A stretch of DNA of 12,650 nucleotides from Candidatus Avipropionibacterium avicola (GTDB taxonomy: Bacteria > Actinomycetota > Actinomycetes > Propionibacteriales > Propionibacteriaceae). Positions 1-6,999 of the stretch are shown here, piece by piece. Made by a program: the position numbers and the translations under genes. Under the pieces are notes generated by a model. The model was not told the origin of the DNA, searched no databases, and saw only the letters and a program-made list of their open reading frames with translations. The stretch covers positions 1 through 12,650 of the forward strand of contig DVLP01000008.1 of NCBI GenBank assembly GCA_018715445.1. The letters run 5' to 3'. Each line of letters starts with the position of its first letter. Positions within the stretch are counted from its first letter, which is position 1.

Positions 1-726
1 ACAGGACACGACGACCCGGTCGCCCTCCTCGACGATCTCGGTCACCTCGACGCCGGTCTTGACGTCCAGGGCCGAGGCGAGCGCATCGGTCACGAAGCCG
101 GTGCCTCCTCCGTACTGCCAGAAGCCGGCCCCGACGAAGTTCACGGCAGCGAAGAAGAAGTCGACGATGCTGACCCGGTCCGCGTCGGTGGTGAACAGTG
201 CTCGCACGATCGGATCGACCAAGTAGGTGTACGCCTCGCTCGACAGGTGACGGTCGCAGTACTCGGCCGCGGTCATCGTGTCGAAGCCGGCGGCCCTGCC
301 CAGGTTGGCATAGCTCAGCGACGACCGCAGGCGTACGGCGTCGGCGGCCATCCGCACCAGCCCGGCCTTGGCCCGGCCGGAGAGGAGTCCGGTCGTGAGC
401 GCGTCACTGACCAAACGTCGCCCGGCGGGACGCAATCGGTGCAGCCTGCCGCCCCTGGGGACCGCGAGGACGCCCGGCACCGCACGGATCTGCTGGCCCA
501 TCCCCAACTCGTCCACCAGATCGGCGACCGCCCGATAGCTGGTGGGCAGGATGTTCGCGGCCCGGTTGATGGTGAAGCCCTGGTGTCGCCGACTGCTCAT
601 CCGACCGCCGGTGCGACTGGACGACTCCAGGACCCGTGTGGTGCAGCCCATGGCCTGCAGCCTGTGGGCGGCGCTCAGTCCGGAGATCCCTGCTCCGACG
701 ACGATGACGGAGGGTCGGGCGCTCAT
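1..726 (-). CDS. FAD-dependent oxidoreductase, protoporphyrinogen-oxidase/amine-oxidase type (C-terminus off the window)
   Basis: The reading frame is open from ATG at 726 to the left edge, so only the N-terminal 242 residues are present. The start overlaps the stop of the upstream gene by ATGA (723-726), so translation is probably coupled. The N-terminus has the FAD Rossmann fingerprint: VVGAGISG with GxGxxG at residues 11-16, the ribose-binding Glu at 34 and a GGR turn at 40-42. This arrangement is typical of flavin amine oxidases, phytoene-desaturase-like enzymes and HemY-type protoporphyrinogen oxidases. The later stretch around VDPIVRALFTTDADRVS resembles the substrate-domain segment of the COG1232 family, which is also present in the upstream gene (VDDIVLGAFLRGKLLVEPDRVS). 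The two are therefore paralogues. The substrate is unknown; no haem or carotenoid biosynthesis genes are in view. The C-terminal FAD-binding part is outside the window, so integrity cannot be judged. Confidence 0.85.
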   Translation of the reverse strand, partial: MSARPSVIVVGAGISGLSAAHRLQAMGCTTRVLESSSRTGGRMSSRRHQGFTINRAANILPTSYRAVADLVDELGMGQQIRAVPGVLAVPRGGRLHRLRPAGRRLVSDALTTGLLSGRAKAGLVRMAADAVRLRSSLSYANLGRAAGFDTMTAAEYCDRHLSSEAYTYLVDPIVRALFTTDADRVSIVDFFFAAVNFVGAGFWQYGGGTGFVTDALASALDVKTGVEVTEIVEEGDRVVVSC

Positions 727-2114
727 CGCCGTCTCCCTCCACCCGGACGTCCACGGAGGACCTCGATGAGTCGGTGGGCGGCGCTCTCGCCGGCCCCGAC
801 ACTGGTGTTGACGCTGGTCTGGGCGCCGAAGTCACCGGCGAGGTGCACCCTGCGGTCGGAGCGGGCCACTCGGGCGACCGCCCGCAGACCGGCGAAGGTG
901 CCGACCCGACTGGCCACCATCGCTTCGGGCCAGCGGCCCACCGCCCAGGCGGCCGGTTCGACCGACCAGTGGAGAAACAGTGAGGCCAGGGTGTCGACCG
1001 TGGCCTCGACCAGCGCCTCGTCGCTGTCGTCGAAGTGCCGGTGTGACCAGTCGCTCATCCAGAAGCCGGTGAGGATGCCACCACCGGGCGGGACGCGACC
1101 GGGCGCCAGGTGGTGCCCCAGCCCGACCGCGGACAGGTCCGCCCCCGAGCTGACCGGTCGGATCACCACCGAGGCCGGTTCCTTCGGTGCCTGCGGCACA
1201 CCCAGACCCACCACCAGGGCGCGCGAGTACTCCAACGTGGACAGGTAGTCACGGCGGACCGGGTCGAGGGCCGGGAGCAGCTCGAGCATGGTCGGGGCCG
1301 GAACGCCCACAATGCAACCGTCGAAGGATTCCCTGAGGGTCGTCCCGTCATCGGTGGTGCGGACCAGTTCGACGCGGTCACGGTACTCCTGCACCTCGAC
1401 CACGGTGGTGTTGCGTCGCACCTCCAGCCCGGCCGCGGCGGCCTCCAGGAAGAAGGCGATCCCGTGCGGGTGGGTCCACAGGTGTCCGGCCACCAGGAAG
1501 GACTTGATGGCGGCGAGCAGGTCCACCACCGACACCCGGTCGGGTTCGACCAACAGCTTGCCGCGCAGGAAGGCTCCCAGGACGATGTCGTCGACTGCGG
1601 GCGTGGCGTGGGTGGCGAGGAACTCGTGGGCGGTTATGGTGTCAAGCCCGGCAGCGGTCGACAGGTCGTCGTCGTTGACGACCCGCAGCAGCGGCGCCAG
1701 ACGCGCAGCCAACCGGAGCAACGAACGCTTGTCCGTTGCATCCAACGCGTCGAAGGACAGCAGCGACCATGGCCGCCGCCGGGCAAGTCGATGGATCCGT
1801 CCGTCCTCGGTGCGGACACCGACGACCACCGCGCTCAGTATGATCTCCTCCATCACGCCGAGCGCGGTGGCCAACCGCCGTACGGCGGTGCCGGTGGAAG
1901 CGATCGCCCCGGCCCCGGTGTCGAAGCCGTAGCCGTCGACCCAGTGGGTCGGGGCACGTCCCGCGATCGTGGTGGAGCGTTCCAGCACGACCGGGTGACA
2001 CCCGGCTCGCCGCAACCAGAACGCTGCAGACAGACCGGCTGCGCCGGCCCCCACGACTGCGATCCTCGGTCTGGGTGGTCCCCCGATCCACGCCGACCCG
2101 GCGATCGCTTCCAT
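723..2114 (-). CDS. FAD-dependent oxidoreductase, protoporphyrinogen-oxidase/amine-oxidase type
   Basis: A 463-residue flavoprotein, close to the usual length for HemY-like and phytoene-desaturase-like enzymes. Residues 18-46 form the FAD-binding fold: VVGAGAAG with GxGxxG at 22-27, followed by Glu45 for the ribose. The C-terminus carries the second FAD motif, LAGDF near residues 425-429, followed by a Ser/Gly-rich SVNTSVGAGESAA stretch, as expected for this superfamily (AGD....s..ga..sG..aA). I chose ATG at 2114 because homology-like sequence starts soon after it. The frame stays open upstream to 2375, but that part would overlap the divergent gene at 2290. A G-rich stretch (GGGGGA) lies about 13 nt before this ATG, rather far for a ribosome site, so the start is moderately certain. 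The stop overlaps the next gene by ATGA. Two adjacent paralogues could act on successive steps or as a heteromer (inference). The substrate is unknown. Confidence 0.85.
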   Translation of the reverse strand: MEAIAGSAWIGGPPRPRIAVVGAGAAGLSAAFWLRRAGCHPVVLERSTTIAGRAPTHWVDGYGFDTGAGAIASTGTAVRRLATALGVMEEIILSAVVVGVRTEDGRIHRLARRRPWSLLSFDALDATDKRSLLRLAARLAPLLRVVNDDDLSTAAGLDTITAHEFLATHATPAVDDIVLGAFLRGKLLVEPDRVSVVDLLAAIKSFLVAGHLWTHPHGIAFFLEAAAAGLEVRRNTTVVEVQEYRDRVELVRTTDDGTTLRESFDGCIVGVPAPTMLELLPALDPVRRDYLSTLEYSRALVVGLGVPQAPKEPASVVIRPVSSGADLSAVGLGHHLAPGRVPPGGGILTGFWMSDWSHRHFDDSDEALVEATVDTLASLFLHWSVEPAAWAVGRWPEAMVASRVGTFAGLRAVARVARSDRRVHLAGDFGAQTSVNTSVGAGESAAHRLIEVLRGRPGGGRRR

Positions 2115-2175
2115 TCGGGAAGTCTTGTCCCCCGGATCCCGATTGGACAGGCCTGGGTGCCCCCTGGGGCAGAAC

Positions 2176-2193
2176 TCAGTGATCCACCACTGA
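2176..2193. promoter_or_regulatory. Perfect 6-bp inverted repeat in the divergent intergenic region (possible operator)
   Basis: TCAGTG and CACTGA are separated by 6 nt, between the divergent oxidoreductase (start 2114) and secreted-protein (start 2290) genes. A second short dyad, GCCCC-CT-GGGGC, lies next to it at 2159-2170. The position suits an operator, but arms this short can arise by chance and no regulator gene is adjacent. Confidence 0.25.
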
Positions 2194-2245
2194 CCTGATC
2201 CTGCTGCCGATCTCAGAACTGCTGCGTCAAGGCCGTGCGTCTCGC

Positions 2246-2251
2246 TAGGGT
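2246..2251 (+). promoter_or_regulatory. Possible -10 box (TAGGGT) for the secreted DUF4434 gene
   Basis: TAGGGT has the TANNNT pattern of actinobacterial sigma-70-type -10 boxes and sits 38 nt before the ATG at 2290, giving a leader of about 30 nt. No good -35 hexamer is present 17 nt upstream (TGCGTC). Low-confidence call from pattern only. Confidence 0.25.
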
Positions 2252-2289
2252 TTGCCCACCAGCTCCGATCGTCCCCTCGAAAGGCTGCA

Positions 2290-3648
2290 ATGATGCACAC
2301 CCACCTGACTCCGCCCCAACGACTCCGACATCGTGGTCTCACCAGGCTTGCCCAGTCGCTGGCCGCAGTGATCACGTTGATGGCGGCTGCGCTGGTTCCG
2401 CTCGTTCCGGCGCACGCTGCCGCTCAGGGCGTCAGTGGCTTCTTCGCGGCCGCGCAGTCCACCGATGCGGCGAACCGCGACCAACTGGAGCAGATGCAGG
2501 CAGCCGGAGCCGACACGGTGATCACCTTCGGCTACACCCTGGCCACCATCGACGCCGCAGCGGCCAAGACCGGACGGTTCGCCGACTGCACGATTGACGG
2601 CAAGTCCTGCTATGACGCCGTTCGTAGCGGGATCACGGTCCGCAAGGTCCTGGCGTACGCCGGAAACACCGCTTTCACCAGTGAGCAGCGACTGTGTGCT
2701 CGTGACGTCTTCACCTCGGCAGGCAGCACCACCTATGCCGTGATGGGGGTCCCGGTCAATGGCAGTTGCACGACCGCGACGAGCTTTGACATCGTCATGA
2801 CCGCACATTCCGGCGTCGACAAGGCAGCCTCGGTGACAAGCCAAGCGGGTGCGCTGGGCATGAAGCACTACATCGGCATGCCCGCTCCGGACATGCAGGC
2901 TGACACCGCGTGGCTGCCCGACACCTCCTACCTGGCCACGCTGAAGGACTTCACCGGACGGTTCGCCATGGCGACCGGATCGCCCTCCGGCCTGGGTGGG
3001 TTCTACCAGCACCGCGAGATGCCGCTGAGCGACTACCCCGACTGGGACGGGATGTACTCGCTGTACAGCATGCAGAACGCCGCGATCGCAGCGAAGTCGA
3101 CGACGAAGGTCGTGATGATCTCGCCCTACATTGATGCCCGCAAGGCGTCCAACCAGACGGTGGCCAAGGCCAAGGCGGCCGCAGCCAAACTCGCCGGGAC
3201 TCGCAGTGGTCTGTCACGTCTGATCCTCGCTCCCCAGGATGGCATGGGCACCGGCAAGGGCAGTGCGTACGGAGGCGACAAATGGGGTTGGCGGGTGGAT
3301 CCGTACCAGCGGACCATCGTCGGCGACGTGACAAACGCGGAGGCCTACTTCGCCAGCTCCGAGGCGTACTTCCAGGCGGTCAAGGACGGGATCGGCGGTG
3401 ACGCCAACGTCGCACTCTGGGGCAACCTCGAAGGCATGGCCCCCATCATTGCGTCCGGGAGCAATGCCAACCCGTGCTCAACTGGCCACAGCGACACCCG
3501 TGGGTTCACCCTCGACTCCCGGATGATCGAGCAACTCCGCGAGGTCGCCGGAATCACCGCCAAGAACGTGTCCTACCACTGGGACTACTACCTGTGCACC
3601 CGCAACGGGGGTCCGGCACTGAAGGACACCATCGCCGGGCTCGGGTGA
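2290..3648 (+). CDS. Secreted DUF4434-family protein (predicted TIM-barrel glycoside-hydrolase-like)
   Basis: A 452-residue exported protein. Residues 1-43 are a Sec-type signal peptide: basic RLRHRG n-region, hydrophobic AAVITLMAAALVPLV core, AHA cleavage site after residue 43. The mature part reads like DUF4434 proteins, which are predicted (beta/alpha)8 enzymes related to polysaccharide-acting hydrolases. Supporting segments are GFFAAAQ near the mature N-terminus, GFYQHREMPLSD in the middle, ISPYIDARKA, APQDG at 314-318 and WGNLEG at 377-382. Glu381 is an attractive acidic catalytic candidate by analogy (inference). The ribosome site GAAAGG (2279-2284) is 5 nt before the first ATG and 8 nt before a second ATG at 2293, so either can be the start. 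The gene is monocistronic and divergent from the flavoproteins. The sugar substrate is unknown. The mature part has several cysteines, which fits an extracellular disulphide-bonded protein. Confidence 0.8.
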   Translation: MMHTHLTPPQRLRHRGLTRLAQSLAAVITLMAAALVPLVPAHAAAQGVSGFFAAAQSTDAANRDQLEQMQAAGADTVITFGYTLATIDAAAAKTGRFADCTIDGKSCYDAVRSGITVRKVLAYAGNTAFTSEQRLCARDVFTSAGSTTYAVMGVPVNGSCTTATSFDIVMTAHSGVDKAASVTSQAGALGMKHYIGMPAPDMQADTAWLPDTSYLATLKDFTGRFAMATGSPSGLGGFYQHREMPLSDYPDWDGMYSLYSMQNAAIAAKSTTKVVMISPYIDARKASNQTVAKAKAAAAKLAGTRSGLSRLILAPQDGMGTGKGSAYGGDKWGWRVDPYQRTIVGDVTNAEAYFASSEAYFQAVKDGIGGDANVALWGNLEGMAPIIASGSNANPCSTGHSDTRGFTLDSRMIEQLREVAGITAKNVSYHWDYYLCTRNGGPALKDTIAGLG

Positions 3649-3715
3649 GCTGCTGGTCCATGGAATACCTCGGTCCGCCTGCCCGTTGGGATGGATGACA
3701 CTTCAACCATCGTGG

Positions 3716-3734
3716 GGTGGCGAGCGACGCCACC
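3716..3734 (+). promoter_or_regulatory. 7-bp perfect hairpin in the leader of the monooxygenase gene
   Basis: GGTGGCG and CGCCACC flank a 5-nt loop, 19 nt before the ATG at 3754 and just upstream of its ribosome site GGAAGG (3740-3745). It also lies 67 nt after the stop of the DUF4434 gene. No U-tract follows, so an intrinsic terminator is not well supported; it may be a leader structure or a transcript-end stabiliser. Confidence 0.35.
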
Positions 3735-3753
3735 TGTCAGGAAGGGCAGACCG

Positions 3754-4824
3754 ATGAGCATCGATCCGACCCAGATCGAGTTCGGACTGGACACGTTCGG
3801 CGACATCCCCGAGGACGGCAAGGGTGAGCTGCTGCCGTACGGCGAGGCGATCCGTCAGGTCGTCGACGAGGCGGTGCTGGCCGACCAGGTCGGGGTCGAT
3901 GTGATCGCCCTGGGTGAGCACCACCGCTCGGACTATGCGATCTCCTCTCCCGAGACGGTGCTGGCCGGGATCGCCACCCGGACCGAGCGGATCAAGCTGG
4001 CCTCCGGCGTGACGGTGCTGTCCTCCGACGACCCGGTGCGGGTCTTCGAACGGTTCGCCACCCTCGATGCGCTCTCGAGCGGTCGCGCCCAGGTCATCCT
4101 GGGGCGTGGCTCGTTCACCGAGTCCTTCCCACTGTTCGGCTACGACCTGGCCGACTACGACCTGCTCTTCGAGGAGAAGATCGGGCTGTTCGCCGAGTTG
4201 CTGAAGCAACGTCCGGTGACCTGGGAGGGCACCACCCGAGCACCCCTGGTCGATGCGGAGGTCTTCCCGAAGACCGATTCCGGCACGCTCGAGACCTGGG
4301 TCGGTGTCGGCGGCTCCCCCCAGTCGGTGGTGCGTACCGCGCACTACGGTTTCCCGCTGATGCTGGCGATCATCGGAGGACCGGCGGCCCGCTTCGCGCC
4401 GTACACCGAGCTCTACCGTCGCGCCACCGAACAGTTCGAGACGACGGCTCATCCGATCGGCATGCACTCGCCCGGCTTCGTGGCCGACACCGACGAGGAG
4501 GCCGCTGAGATCGTCTGGCCGCACTACAAGCTCAACCGTGACCGGATCGGTGCCGAGAGGGGCTGGCCGCCGGTCACCCGGGCGTCCTTCGAGAACGAGA
4601 TCACCGAGGGTTCGCTCTACCTCGGCTCCCCCGAGACCGTCGCGACCAAGATCGCCGATGCCATCTCGGTGCTCGATGTCGGACGCTTCGACATGATCTA
4701 CACCACCGGCCCGGTCCCGGCCGATGCGCGACTGCGCTCCGTCGAGCTGTACGGCACCGCGGTCATCCCCCGGGTCCGCGAGATCCTGGCCGAACGACGC
4801 ACCACGGTCGGGGTGGAGGCATGA
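3754..4824 (+). CDS. LLM-class flavin-dependent oxidoreductase (luciferase-like monooxygenase)
   Basis: A 356-residue protein of the bacterial-luciferase superfamily, typical in length. These soluble TIM-barrel enzymes use FMNH2 or, in many Actinobacteria, coenzyme F420. Visible family features: FGLDTFGD at the N-terminus, [15 protein letters not shown] around residues 52-66 (GEHH at 54-57), a [24 protein letters not shown] segment and [15 protein letters not shown], which lines the flavin phosphate site. A C-terminal SPETVATKI helix is also typical. I chose ATG at 3754 because GGAAGG lies 8 nt upstream; an in-frame ATG at 3691 would add residues lacking family character. The stop overlaps the next start by ATGA. 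The partner is an F420-reductase-like protein, suggesting the pair forms a cofactor reductase/oxygenase system (inference). The substrate is not predictable from sequence. Confidence 0.88.
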   Translation: MSIDPTQIEFGLDTFGDIPEDGKGELLPYGEAIRQVVDEAVLADQVGVDVIALGEHHRSDYAISSPETVLAGIATRTERIKLASGVTVLSSDDPVRVFERFATLDALSSGRAQVILGRGSFTESFPLFGYDLADYDLLFEEKIGLFAELLKQRPVTWEGTTRAPLVDAEVFPKTDSGTLETWVGVGGSPQSVVRTAHYGFPLMLAIIGGPAARFAPYTELYRRATEQFETTAHPIGMHSPGFVADTDEEAAEIVWPHYKLNRDRIGAERGWPPVTRASFENEITEGSLYLGSPETVATKIADAISVLDVGRFDMIYTTGPVPADARLRSVELYGTAVIPRVREILAERRTTVGVEA

Positions 4825-5489
4825 GCAGCATCGCCATCCTCGGAGCCGGCAAGCTCGGCACCGTTCTGGCCCGTCTGGCAGTGGCCGCCGGGCACGAGGT
4901 GTTCATCGCCGGCTCCGGCGACCCGGCCGCGATCTCCCTCACCGTGGAGGTCCTGGCACCCGGAGCCGTCGCGACCACGGCCGTCGACGCCGCCTCCCGG
5001 GCCGACGTGGTGATCCTCGCGCTGCCCCTCGGCAAGTACCGCAGCATCCCGGTCGATGCGCTGGCGGGCAACCTGGTCATCGATGCGATGAACTACTGGT
5101 GGGAGATCGACGGCATCCGTGACGACCTGACCGATCCCCGCACCTCGACCAGCGAGATCGTTCAGGGCTTCCTGCCCACCTCACGCGTGGTGAAGGCCTT
5201 CAACCACATGGGCTACCACGACGTCGAGGACGAGGCGCGACCCGCCGGGACGGCTGGCCGCAAGGCGATCGCGATCGCCGGTGACGACGAGGCCGATGTG
5301 GCCGCGGTCGCCGCCCTGGTCGACAGTCTGGGTTTCGACCCGGTGCTCGCAGGGGGCCTGGCCGACGGCGTACGGCTGGAGCCGCGCACCGAACCGTTCG
5401 GGGCCAATGTCGCCGCCGGTGAGCTGCGGGCCATGATCGAACGGTTCCCCACCTCGCCCCGCGGGCAGGAAGTCGCGGCATCACGCTGA
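4821..5489 (+). CDS. NADPH-dependent F420 reductase-like NAD(P)-binding protein
   Basis: A 222-residue Rossmann-fold protein resembling the COG2085 group, which includes F420H2:NADP oxidoreductases. [24 protein letters not shown] carries the dinucleotide fingerprint (GxGxxG at 8-13). [13 protein letters not shown] is the usual second-strand motif, and a [12 protein letters not shown] stretch matches the KAFN segment of this family. After the second strand the sequence is AGSGDPAA; F420 reductases often have Arg at the Gly position after Ser, where it contacts the NADP 2'-phosphate, so cofactor preference is uncertain. The ATG overlaps the upstream stop (ATGA), so the two proteins are probably made together. 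The likely role is recycling reduced F420 or flavin for the neighbouring oxygenase (inference). Other COG2085 members have different roles. Confidence 0.82.
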   Translation: MSSIAILGAGKLGTVLARLAVAAGHEVFIAGSGDPAAISLTVEVLAPGAVATTAVDAASRADVVILALPLGKYRSIPVDALAGNLVIDAMNYWWEIDGIRDDLTDPRTSTSEIVQGFLPTSRVVKAFNHMGYHDVEDEARPAGTAGRKAIAIAGDDEADVAAVAALVDSLGFDPVLAGGLADGVRLEPRTEPFGANVAAGELRAMIERFPTSPRGQEVAASR

Positions 5490-5511
5490 GTACCCGCTCA
5501 TCCGAGGCCGA

Positions 5512-5615
5512 TCAGGGGCGGCGACCCCGGTTTTGATACACCAGTGAGCTGTCGGAGGCTCGGGCAACCGATTCCTCACATCACTGGTGCGCGAAAACCG
5601 GGGGCTCGCTCCTGA
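5512..5615. repeat. Long imperfect inverted repeat (about 104 bp)
   Basis: The intergenic stretch between the plus-strand gene ending at 5489 and the minus-strand tRNA holds two arms. CCCCGGTTTT (5525-5534) pairs with AAAACCGGGG (5594-5603), and CACCAGTGA (5539-5547) pairs with TCACTGGTG (5581-5589), separated by a 4x4 internal mismatch. Outward, TCAGG (5512-5516) pairs with CCTGA (5611-5615) through a GC-rich stretch with one bulge. The loop is 33 nt (5548-5580). The T-run is inside the stem, not after it, so this is not a standard intrinsic terminator. It could be a small non-autonomous element, a structured 3' end or a noncoding RNA. Confidence 0.65.
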
Positions 5616-5621
5616 CAAGCA

Positions 5622-5656
5622 GAAAGCCGGACCTACGATTCGTAGATCCGGCTTTC
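5622..5656 (-). terminator. Hairpin terminator downstream of tRNA-fMet
   Basis: GAAAGCCGGA (5622-5631) pairs with TCCGGCTTTC (5647-5656). After one C/A mismatch the stem continues with CTACG/CGTAG and closes on a 3-nt loop. It starts 21 nt past the tRNA 3' end. On the minus strand the descending arm ends CTTTC followed by a pyrimidine-rich TGCTTG, as in many GC-rich terminators. Being nearly symmetrical, it could also stop plus-strand transcripts from the oxidoreductase pair. Confidence 0.75.
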
Positions 5657-5676
5657 CGTGATGTCGTCGACATCTT

Positions 5677-5753
5677 TGGTAGCGGGGGCAGGATTTGAAC
5701 CTGCGACCTCTGGGTTATGAGCCCAGCGAGCTACCGAGCTGCTCCACCCCGCG
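5677..5753 (-). tRNA. Initiator tRNA-Met (fMet), anticodon CAT
   Basis: A 77-nt tRNA read on the minus strand, with the 3' CCA encoded in the gene. The acceptor stem starts CGCGGGG and ends CCCCGCT-A-CCA. It therefore lacks a Watson-Crick pair at 1:72 (C/T), a hallmark of initiator tRNAs recognised by the formyltransferase. The anticodon stem has three consecutive G-C pairs (GGG CTCATAA CCC), which direct it to the ribosomal P site. The D-loop AGCTCGGTAGCT and T-arm GGTTCAAATCC are canonical. The anticodon occupies 5717-5719. Confidence 0.97.
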
Positions 5754-5765
5754 GCGACTCGTAGA

Positions 5766-5794
5766 ACTGTACATGCCCTGTGAGCACGATCCAA
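5766..5794 (-). promoter_or_regulatory. Promoter of tRNA-fMet
   Basis: On the minus strand, -35 TTGGAT (5789-5794), a 17-nt spacer and -10 TACAGT (5766-5771) precede the tRNA. A start 6-7 nt after the -10 would leave a leader of about 6 nt before the mature tRNA 5' end at 5753. Spacing and hexamers fit a strong housekeeping promoter. Confidence 0.65.
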
Positions 5795-5799
5795 ATCGG

Positions 5800-5817
5800 C
5801 GTCACCGGGTGGTGACG
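5800..5817 (-). terminator. 7-bp hairpin across the NUDIX stop codon (weak terminator candidate)
   Basis: CGTCACC (5800-5806) and GGTGACG (5811-5817) flank a GGGT loop. The structure includes the TGA stop of the NUDIX gene and lies just before the tRNA promoter. Only a short T-stretch (GATTTGG) follows on the minus strand, so termination is possible but not firm. Confidence 0.35.
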
Positions 5818-6299
5818 GCGGCCACTGCACCGTGCAGATACCCCACCAGTTCGGGGGCCACCGGCTCGGCCCGGCCGGTCTCGAAGTCGCTGACCGACAG
5901 CCACTGGGCGCGGTCGATCGTGTCGGACTCGGAGCCGTCCAGACCGCCCAGGTCCGGCATCGGCGCATCGGCCAGCAGCACCGCAAAGAAGGTCTGGTGC
6001 TGCACGATGTGCTGGTCATCCCAGTCGAACTCGATCTCGCTGGTGCAGTACGGCTCCCCCAGCTCGGTCTCGTCCACCACCAGCCCGACCTCTTCACGCA
6101 GTTCGCGGGCCGCCGCCTGGCGTACGGTCTCACCGTCCTCGACCGCGCCTCCGATCGTGAACCAGAACCACCAGTCCGGTCGGGCCGGCTCGAAGCCGTG
6201 CAGCAGCAACACCCGGCCATCGGCGTCGACCGGCACCACACGTCCGGTGCGTCGGTGCACCGTCCGGGTCGCCGGCTCCCGCAGCCGGGGGTCGCTCAC
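5802..6299 (-). CDS. NUDIX hydrolase
   Basis: A 165-residue protein with a perfect Nudix box at residues 51-73 (G-x5-E-x7-REL-x-EE-x-GL), where the REL..EE glutamates bind the Mg2+ that activates water for cleaving a diphosphate bond. It begins with GTG at 6299, overlapping the stop of the upstream gene (GTGA, 6296-6299), so it is the second gene of an operon with the glutaredoxin-like protein. A Trp-rich segment just before the box (DWWFWFTIGG) is typical of small Nudix proteins of the (d)NTP/nucleotide-sugar sanitising type. The exact substrate cannot be read from the sequence. Confidence 0.9.
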   Translation of the reverse strand: MSDPRLREPATRTVHRRTGRVVPVDADGRVLLLHGFEPARPDWWFWFTIGGAVEDGETVRQAAARELREEVGLVVDETELGEPYCTSEIEFDWDDQHIVQHQTFFAVLLADAPMPDLGGLDGSESDTIDRAQWLSVSDFETGRAEPVAPELVGYLHGAVAAVTTR

Positions 6300-6802
6300 T
6301 CCAACTCTCCGGCCACGGCGGCGCGGACGACCTCGGGTGACGGCGCGGTCATCAGCTCCCCGCCGACCAACACGCTCGGCAGCACCTCGTCACCGCGGTT
6401 GTGCTTGCGGACCAACTGCTCGGCCTCGCCGTCCCAGAACAGGTTGACCCACACGATCTCGTCACGGATGTCGCGCAGGGCCGAGCGCATCCGCTGGGAG
6501 TTCAGGTCATCGGCCCGCCAGTACACGACGACCTTGCCGTCGGTGTCCGGCTTGGGCCGCCCCGCGACCAGACGGCGCGCGATCCCCTGGCGCACCGGAC
6601 GACTCAGCAACACACAGACCGCGACCAGTCCGAGACCGACCAGCACGTCAGCGAGGTGGTGGTCACGGATGCCCAGGATGATCAGGAGGACCCCGCAGGC
6701 GACACCGAGGACCACCCACAGCCAGCTCAGCATTCCTCCGCTGCGACCACGGGCGTAATGGGCGCGCCGCTTGTCTTCCTTGGGGCCACCGACTGCTGAC
6801 AT
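6296..6802 (-). CDS. Membrane-anchored glutaredoxin/mycoredoxin-like protein lacking the active-site cysteines
   Basis: A 168-residue protein. Residues 1-22 are basic and probably cytoplasmic, and two hydrophobic helices follow (about 24-44 and 51-67). Residues 90-168 form a glutaredoxin-type thioredoxin fold: KVVVYWRADDL first strand and helix, DEVLPSVLVGG with the conserved cis-proline at 142, then the APSPEVVRAAV C-terminal helix as in mycoredoxins. Where mycoredoxins and related actinobacterial proteins have C-x-x-C after the first strand, this protein reads RADDLNSQR. The domain has no cysteine at all; the only two lie in the membrane helices. It therefore cannot do dithiol/disulphide exchange in the usual way and may be a structural or ligand-binding relative. 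ATG at 6802 is preferred because AAGG lies 8 nt upstream; another in-frame ATG is at 6838. It overlaps the NUDIX gene. Confidence 0.78.
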   Translation of the reverse strand: MSAVGGPKEDKRRAHYARGRSGGMLSWLWVVLGVACGVLLIILGIRDHHLADVLVGLGLVAVCVLLSRPVRQGIARRLVAGRPKPDTDGKVVVYWRADDLNSQRMRSALRDIRDEIVWVNLFWDGEAEQLVRKHNRGDEVLPSVLVGGELMTAPSPEVVRAAVAGELE

Positions 6803-6839
6803 GGTGCAAGCCTTGACCAGCGGAGGTCGGTTCGGCAAG

Positions 6840-6972
6840 TTCGCCCCTCGACGAGCTCGGGGGACGTGGGCGGACGGGCTCGGGGGACGTCGCCACTTCG
6901 CCCCTCGACGGGCTCGGGGGACGTGGGTGGACGGGCTCGGGGGACGTGGGTGGATGGGCTCGGGGAACGTGG
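6840..6972. repeat. GC-rich short tandem repeat block, 23-bp period
   Basis: The core GCTCGGGG(G/A)ACGT occurs five times, at 6855, 6878, 6912, 6935 and 6958. Within each group the spacing is exactly 23 bp. A longer unit beginning TTCGCCCCTCGACG(A/G)GCTCGG occurs at 6840 and again at 6897, so a 57-bp segment is itself duplicated. The block fills the space between the divergent glutaredoxin-like and M16 genes. The core contains a TCGA(C/G)..GCTCG-type motif resembling dispersed intergenic repeats of high-GC Actinobacteria (recollection, not searched). Confidence 0.75.
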
Positions 6973-6986
6973 ACTTCAGGGGTGGA

Positions 6987-6992
6987 TACGCT
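6987..6992 (+). promoter_or_regulatory. -10 box for a leaderless M16 peptidase operon
   Basis: TACGCT (within GATACGCT) ends 7 nt before the A of the ATG at 7000, so transcription would start at or next to the start codon. No ribosome-binding site lies at normal distance. This is the usual architecture of leaderless actinobacterial genes. No clear -35 is visible. Confidence 0.5.
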
Positions 6993-6999
6993 GTCGAGC

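Noticed and set aside
247..1248. Long plus-strand ORFs over 247-1248, 1110-2198 and 1288-1932
   Set aside because: They are opposite-strand shadows of the two flavoprotein genes; their translations are low-complexity Arg/Pro/Gly-rich and show no domain.
2221..2230. Second binding site for the TipA-like regulator (GCTGCGTCAA also occurs in the operator)
   Set aside because: Only one half-site matches and the dyad is absent; a 10-nt match is plausible by chance.
2245..3012. Minus-strand ORF of 255 codons
   Set aside because: It lies antisense to the signal-peptide DUF4434 gene and has no recognisable motif or ribosome site.
5677..5753. tRNA-fMet as an integration (attachment) site
   Set aside because: No duplicated tRNA 3' end and no integrase gene were seen in the window.
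6840..6972. CRISPR array
   Set aside because: The 23-bp units are contiguous or near-contiguous copies without unique spacers, and no cas genes are present.
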